Origin: Alkalispirochaeta americana
Lineage (GTDB): Bacteria; Spirochaetota; Spirochaetia; DSM-27196; Alkalispirochaetaceae
Reading direction: 5' to 3'
NCBI RefSeq assembly: GCF_900156105.1
Contig: NZ_FTMS01000016.1
Coordinates: forward strand, 38,070 to 102,069
Length of the DNA: 64,000 bases
Shown here: piece by piece, positions 62,108 through 64,000 of the stretch
How the letters are laid out: each line of letters starts with the position of its first letter
Numbering within the stretch: the stretch's first letter is position 1
Translations under genes and position numbers: made by a program
Notes under the pieces: model-generated
Databases searched by the model: none
What the model was told of the DNA's origin: nothing
The model's input: only the letters and a program-made list of their open reading frames with translations

Positions 62108-63805
62108 ATGAGACGCCTTCTTGTTCGTGCAGGGCTGGTATTCTCCGGTGTGGTGATTCTTTTTTCGGGAGGCCTGCAGGGGCAGGAGCGCTTTCGCTGG
62201 GATGAACACATGGTGTTTTCCTGGGAAATGGTTGCTCCGGGAATGGTGACAGCCGAGCCTCGGTCTTTCTGGTACCTCTCGGGAGCGCGCCGCCCCGGAG
62301 ACTCCTCCAGAAACGATGCCCTGGCTCTGTCGACGGAGGATCGGCATCTGAGGCTCTTTGACAGCACGGGTGAGATGGTTCGTGATCTGCGGCTGGGATT
62401 TCGATCAGCCACGCATCTTTTTCAGGAGCCGGGAGGGACGATTCTTGCGATTGATTCGCGCGGGCGTGTCCTGCGGGGGTCTTTCGAACGCGGCCTGACC
62501 TGGCCCGTGGCCTCCCTTGCAAAGGCTCCTCGTTTTGTCTGGCGGGATCCGTCGGGGAATATTCTTGTTTTTGGCGAGAATCGCGAGATATTTCAGAAAA
62601 GCGCTGCCGGAAAGTTGCTCTGGATGCGTTCCATGCCGGCGTCCTTGTCGGGTGCGGTCCCTTTGGGGCCGTTTCTGTTCGCTGCCCTGGAGAACGGGCG
62701 CATTTTTCGCTTCGACGAGTCAGGACGAGGCTCCTCTTTCTTCTCTTTTCCGTTCCCTCTGGATAGTTTTGCGGCAACGGTTTTCCGCGGACGGCTTCTC
62801 ATGGCAGCTTCCTCTTTCGATGGTTCCCTTTCCCTGGTGAAGAGCGATGGGCCGAACCCGGAAGTGATTCGGCAAAAATGGAGGCGCGCCTCTTCCGGAC
62901 GGAGCAGGTTCCTTGGTTTTGACAACGAAGGTCGGTTGTGGTATCTGGAGGGAGGTCGGCTTCAGGTAGTGGGTCCTGAGGGCGAGTCTCGGGGGTCTGT
63001 GGTGGTCCATCTCCTTGATCCCGATCTGGTTGTCCTTGATTCTCACCGAGGCCGGGCGTTTCTGGTCGATCAGGATCGCCGACTTCTGACGCTCACCTCC
63101 CGGGGTGTGGTGGATGCATCCTTTCAGCTTGCTCACCGTCCCGAAAAGATTACCCTTCTGCCCTCGCTGGGTCAGCTGGTGGTGCTCTACCGGGATTGGC
63201 GGGTACAGGTGTTTCGCATAGGGTCAGGGGCAGGAGAGGTGAGGGAGATGCCGCGCCATCCCTCCTGGAGGAGCACAGAGGGTGCTGCCGGAGGAGCTCT
63301 TGCACAATTGGCCTCAACGGTTTTCTCCGGGGGGGCGCGGGGCGAACGGGAGCGACTTTTTACGCTTGGCCAGGAACTCCTGGATGATGCCCGGCTATCG
63401 GGACACGTGACAACCTTTCGGAGCATGTCCATTACAGCGCTTGAAGAAGTTCGTCGGGGGCGGGATTTTCCCGAGATCCGGTTGCGTGCTGTGGCTCTTC
63501 TGGCAAGTCTTCTCGATGGGCCCAGCAGAGCTGCTCTGGCCTCCGCTGTGGATGATCCTGATGCGAGGGTGGCTTCCCGGGCTATGTCTGCGCTGGCGCT
63601 TTACGGCGCCGATGATTTCGGGGCGCTTCAGCGAGGATACCTCCGGTTCTCCGCTTCTTCCGCAGGGGATCAGAAAACTCTTGCGCCGGGGCTGGCCGAG
63701 CTTGTTCATATCTTGAGTGACCGCCGCGATGGGGTGTTTCTTTCTCCTGAGAATGAGAGGTTGCTTCACAGGGCGGCCCTCGCTCTGGAATCGATCCAGG
63801 GATGA
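62108..63805 (+). CDS. Secreted beta-propeller / HEAT-like protein
   Basis: 565 residues. A signal peptide (about 1-25, FSGGLQGQ) is followed by propeller-like blades (about 60-390; repeated SxGxxLxxxD and GRLWYLEGGRLQVVGPEG patterns) and C-terminal helical HEAT-like repeats (about 445-560; LRAVALLASLLDGPSRAALASAVDD, DARVASRAMSALALYG). No enzyme motif is seen. It resembles the other propeller protein (43828) in general design. It is probably periplasmic or outer-membrane associated; the function is unknown. Confidence 0.75.
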   Translation: MRRLLVRAGLVFSGVVILFSGGLQGQERFRWDEHMVFSWEMVAPGMVTAEPRSFWYLSGARRPGDSSRNDALALSTEDRHLRLFDSTGEMVRDLRLGFRSATHLFQEPGGTILAIDSRGRVLRGSFERGLTWPVASLAKAPRFVWRDPSGNILVFGENREIFQKSAAGKLLWMRSMPASLSGAVPLGPFLFAALENGRIFRFDESGRGSSFFSFPFPLDSFAATVFRGRLLMAASSFDGSLSLVKSDGPNPEVIRQKWRRASSGRSRFLGFDNEGRLWYLEGGRLQVVGPEGESRGSVVVHLLDPDLVVLDSHRGRAFLVDQDRRLLTLTSRGVVDASFQLAHRPEKITLLPSLGQLVVLYRDWRVQVFRIGSGAGEVREMPRHPSWRSTEGAAGGALAQLASTVFSGGARGERERLFTLGQELLDDARLSGHVTTFRSMSITALEEVRRGRDFPEIRLRAVALLASLLDGPSRAALASAVDDPDARVASRAMSALALYGADDFGALQRGYLRFSASSAGDQKTLAPGLAELVHILSDRRDGVFLSPENERLLHRAALALESIQG

Positions 63806-63877
63806 TCCGGGAGAGGGAGGCTGTAACAGGGATGCATGGCAGATGTCTGGACCAGGTGCAGCGAGCCCCGGACAGGA

Positions 63878-63942
63878 AGAAAAGAAATTTTCAAAAAGTG
63901 ATGAGAAAGCAGTTGACGCGCAGTAGTGGGAGCTGATAGATT
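63878..63942 (+). promoter_or_regulatory. Strong promoter with UP-like element, probably for a stable RNA
   Basis: An A/T-rich block (about 63878-63910, with AAGAAATTTTCAAAAAG) precedes TTGACG (63913-63918), an 18-base spacer and TAGATT (63937-63942). The bases after the -10 box (CACCCTCG) are GC-rich, as in stringently controlled rRNA promoters. Nothing coding follows to the window end. The 195-base stretch after the last gene holds no gene. That an rRNA or tRNA operon begins just outside the window is inferred. Confidence 0.5.
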
Positions 63943-64000
63943 CACCCTCGCACGGCAGTGATGCGGTGCACTGACTGAGAGCAACCAACCATGAGTTGAG

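Noticed and set aside
1..64000. CRISPR arrays, insertion sequences, prophage or tRNA genes
   Set aside because: I found no regularly spaced repeats, transposase or phage-like frames, or cloverleaf-type sequences.

Overview
This 64 kb window is a GC-rich, gene-dense stretch of a bacterial chromosome. It very probably comes from a free-living spirochaete of the Spirochaetaceae (Spirochaeta/Alkalispirochaeta type). The pointers are a 1,294-residue membrane-anchored coiled-coil protein of the spirochaete-specific SpiroCoCo type, a homodimer-type (alpha2) glycyl-tRNA synthetase, a zinc-free L31, two bactofilin genes, the spirochaete-style cyclase-tail TPR peptide, and several secreted TPR/beta-propeller proteins. 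The genus is inferred. I saw no tRNA, rRNA, CRISPR array, prophage or insertion sequence. Genes run end to end, often with 4-base ATGA/GTGA overlaps, and no stretch above about 220 bases lacks a gene.

Layout. 1-7.8 kb: 3' end of rny (RNase Y), then ymdB and tlyA; a convergent GerMN lipoprotein-like gene; ptsI; der; a MerR-type protein. 7.8-16.6 kb: an envelope cluster of a NlpC/P60-like secreted protein, a 958-residue TPR protein, a beta-barrel-like outer-membrane protein, exbB-exbD-tonB and a HAD hydrolase. 16.6-24.9 kb: SpiroCoCo, grpE-dnaK-dnaJ and a small secreted protein with four calcium-loop repeats. 25-34.4 kb: rlmB, tatD, a degenerate LytM protein, bactofilin, YaaR, RicT, then a heterodimeric ABC exporter and PlsC on the minus strand. 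34.5-40.5 kb: rpsT, HU, lnt, a response regulator, a TPR peptide, a second bactofilin, rho and rpmE. 40.6-49.4 kb: a second lnt, surE, two TPR/propeller envelope genes, and clpS-clpA-aat. 49.3-64 kb: a nucleoside kinase, a degenerate HD-GYP protein, a membrane protein, an alaA-type aminotransferase, gltX, glyS, tyrS, rlmK, rex, rlmD and a secreted propeller/HEAT protein. The last 100 bases look like a strong stable-RNA promoter.

How the genes work together. Most are housekeeping: RNA decay and modification, chaperones, N-degron proteolysis, aminoacylation, lipoprotein acylation, transcription termination. Two modules look like less-studied envelope biology. One is the NlpC-like/TPR/OMP/ExbBD-TonB run, which could be a dedicated trans-periplasmic energised complex. 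The other is the degenerate LytM-bactofilin-YaaR-RicT run, which probably concerns cell shape and regulation.

The most interesting pattern crosses the whole window. At least four genes (ptsI, the 958-residue TPR gene, surE, gltX) and probably two more (clpS and the last gene) have a recognisable -10 box only 6-11 bases before the start codon and no Shine-Dalgarno sequence. This predicts leaderless mRNAs in a genome whose other genes carry clear Shine-Dalgarno sites.
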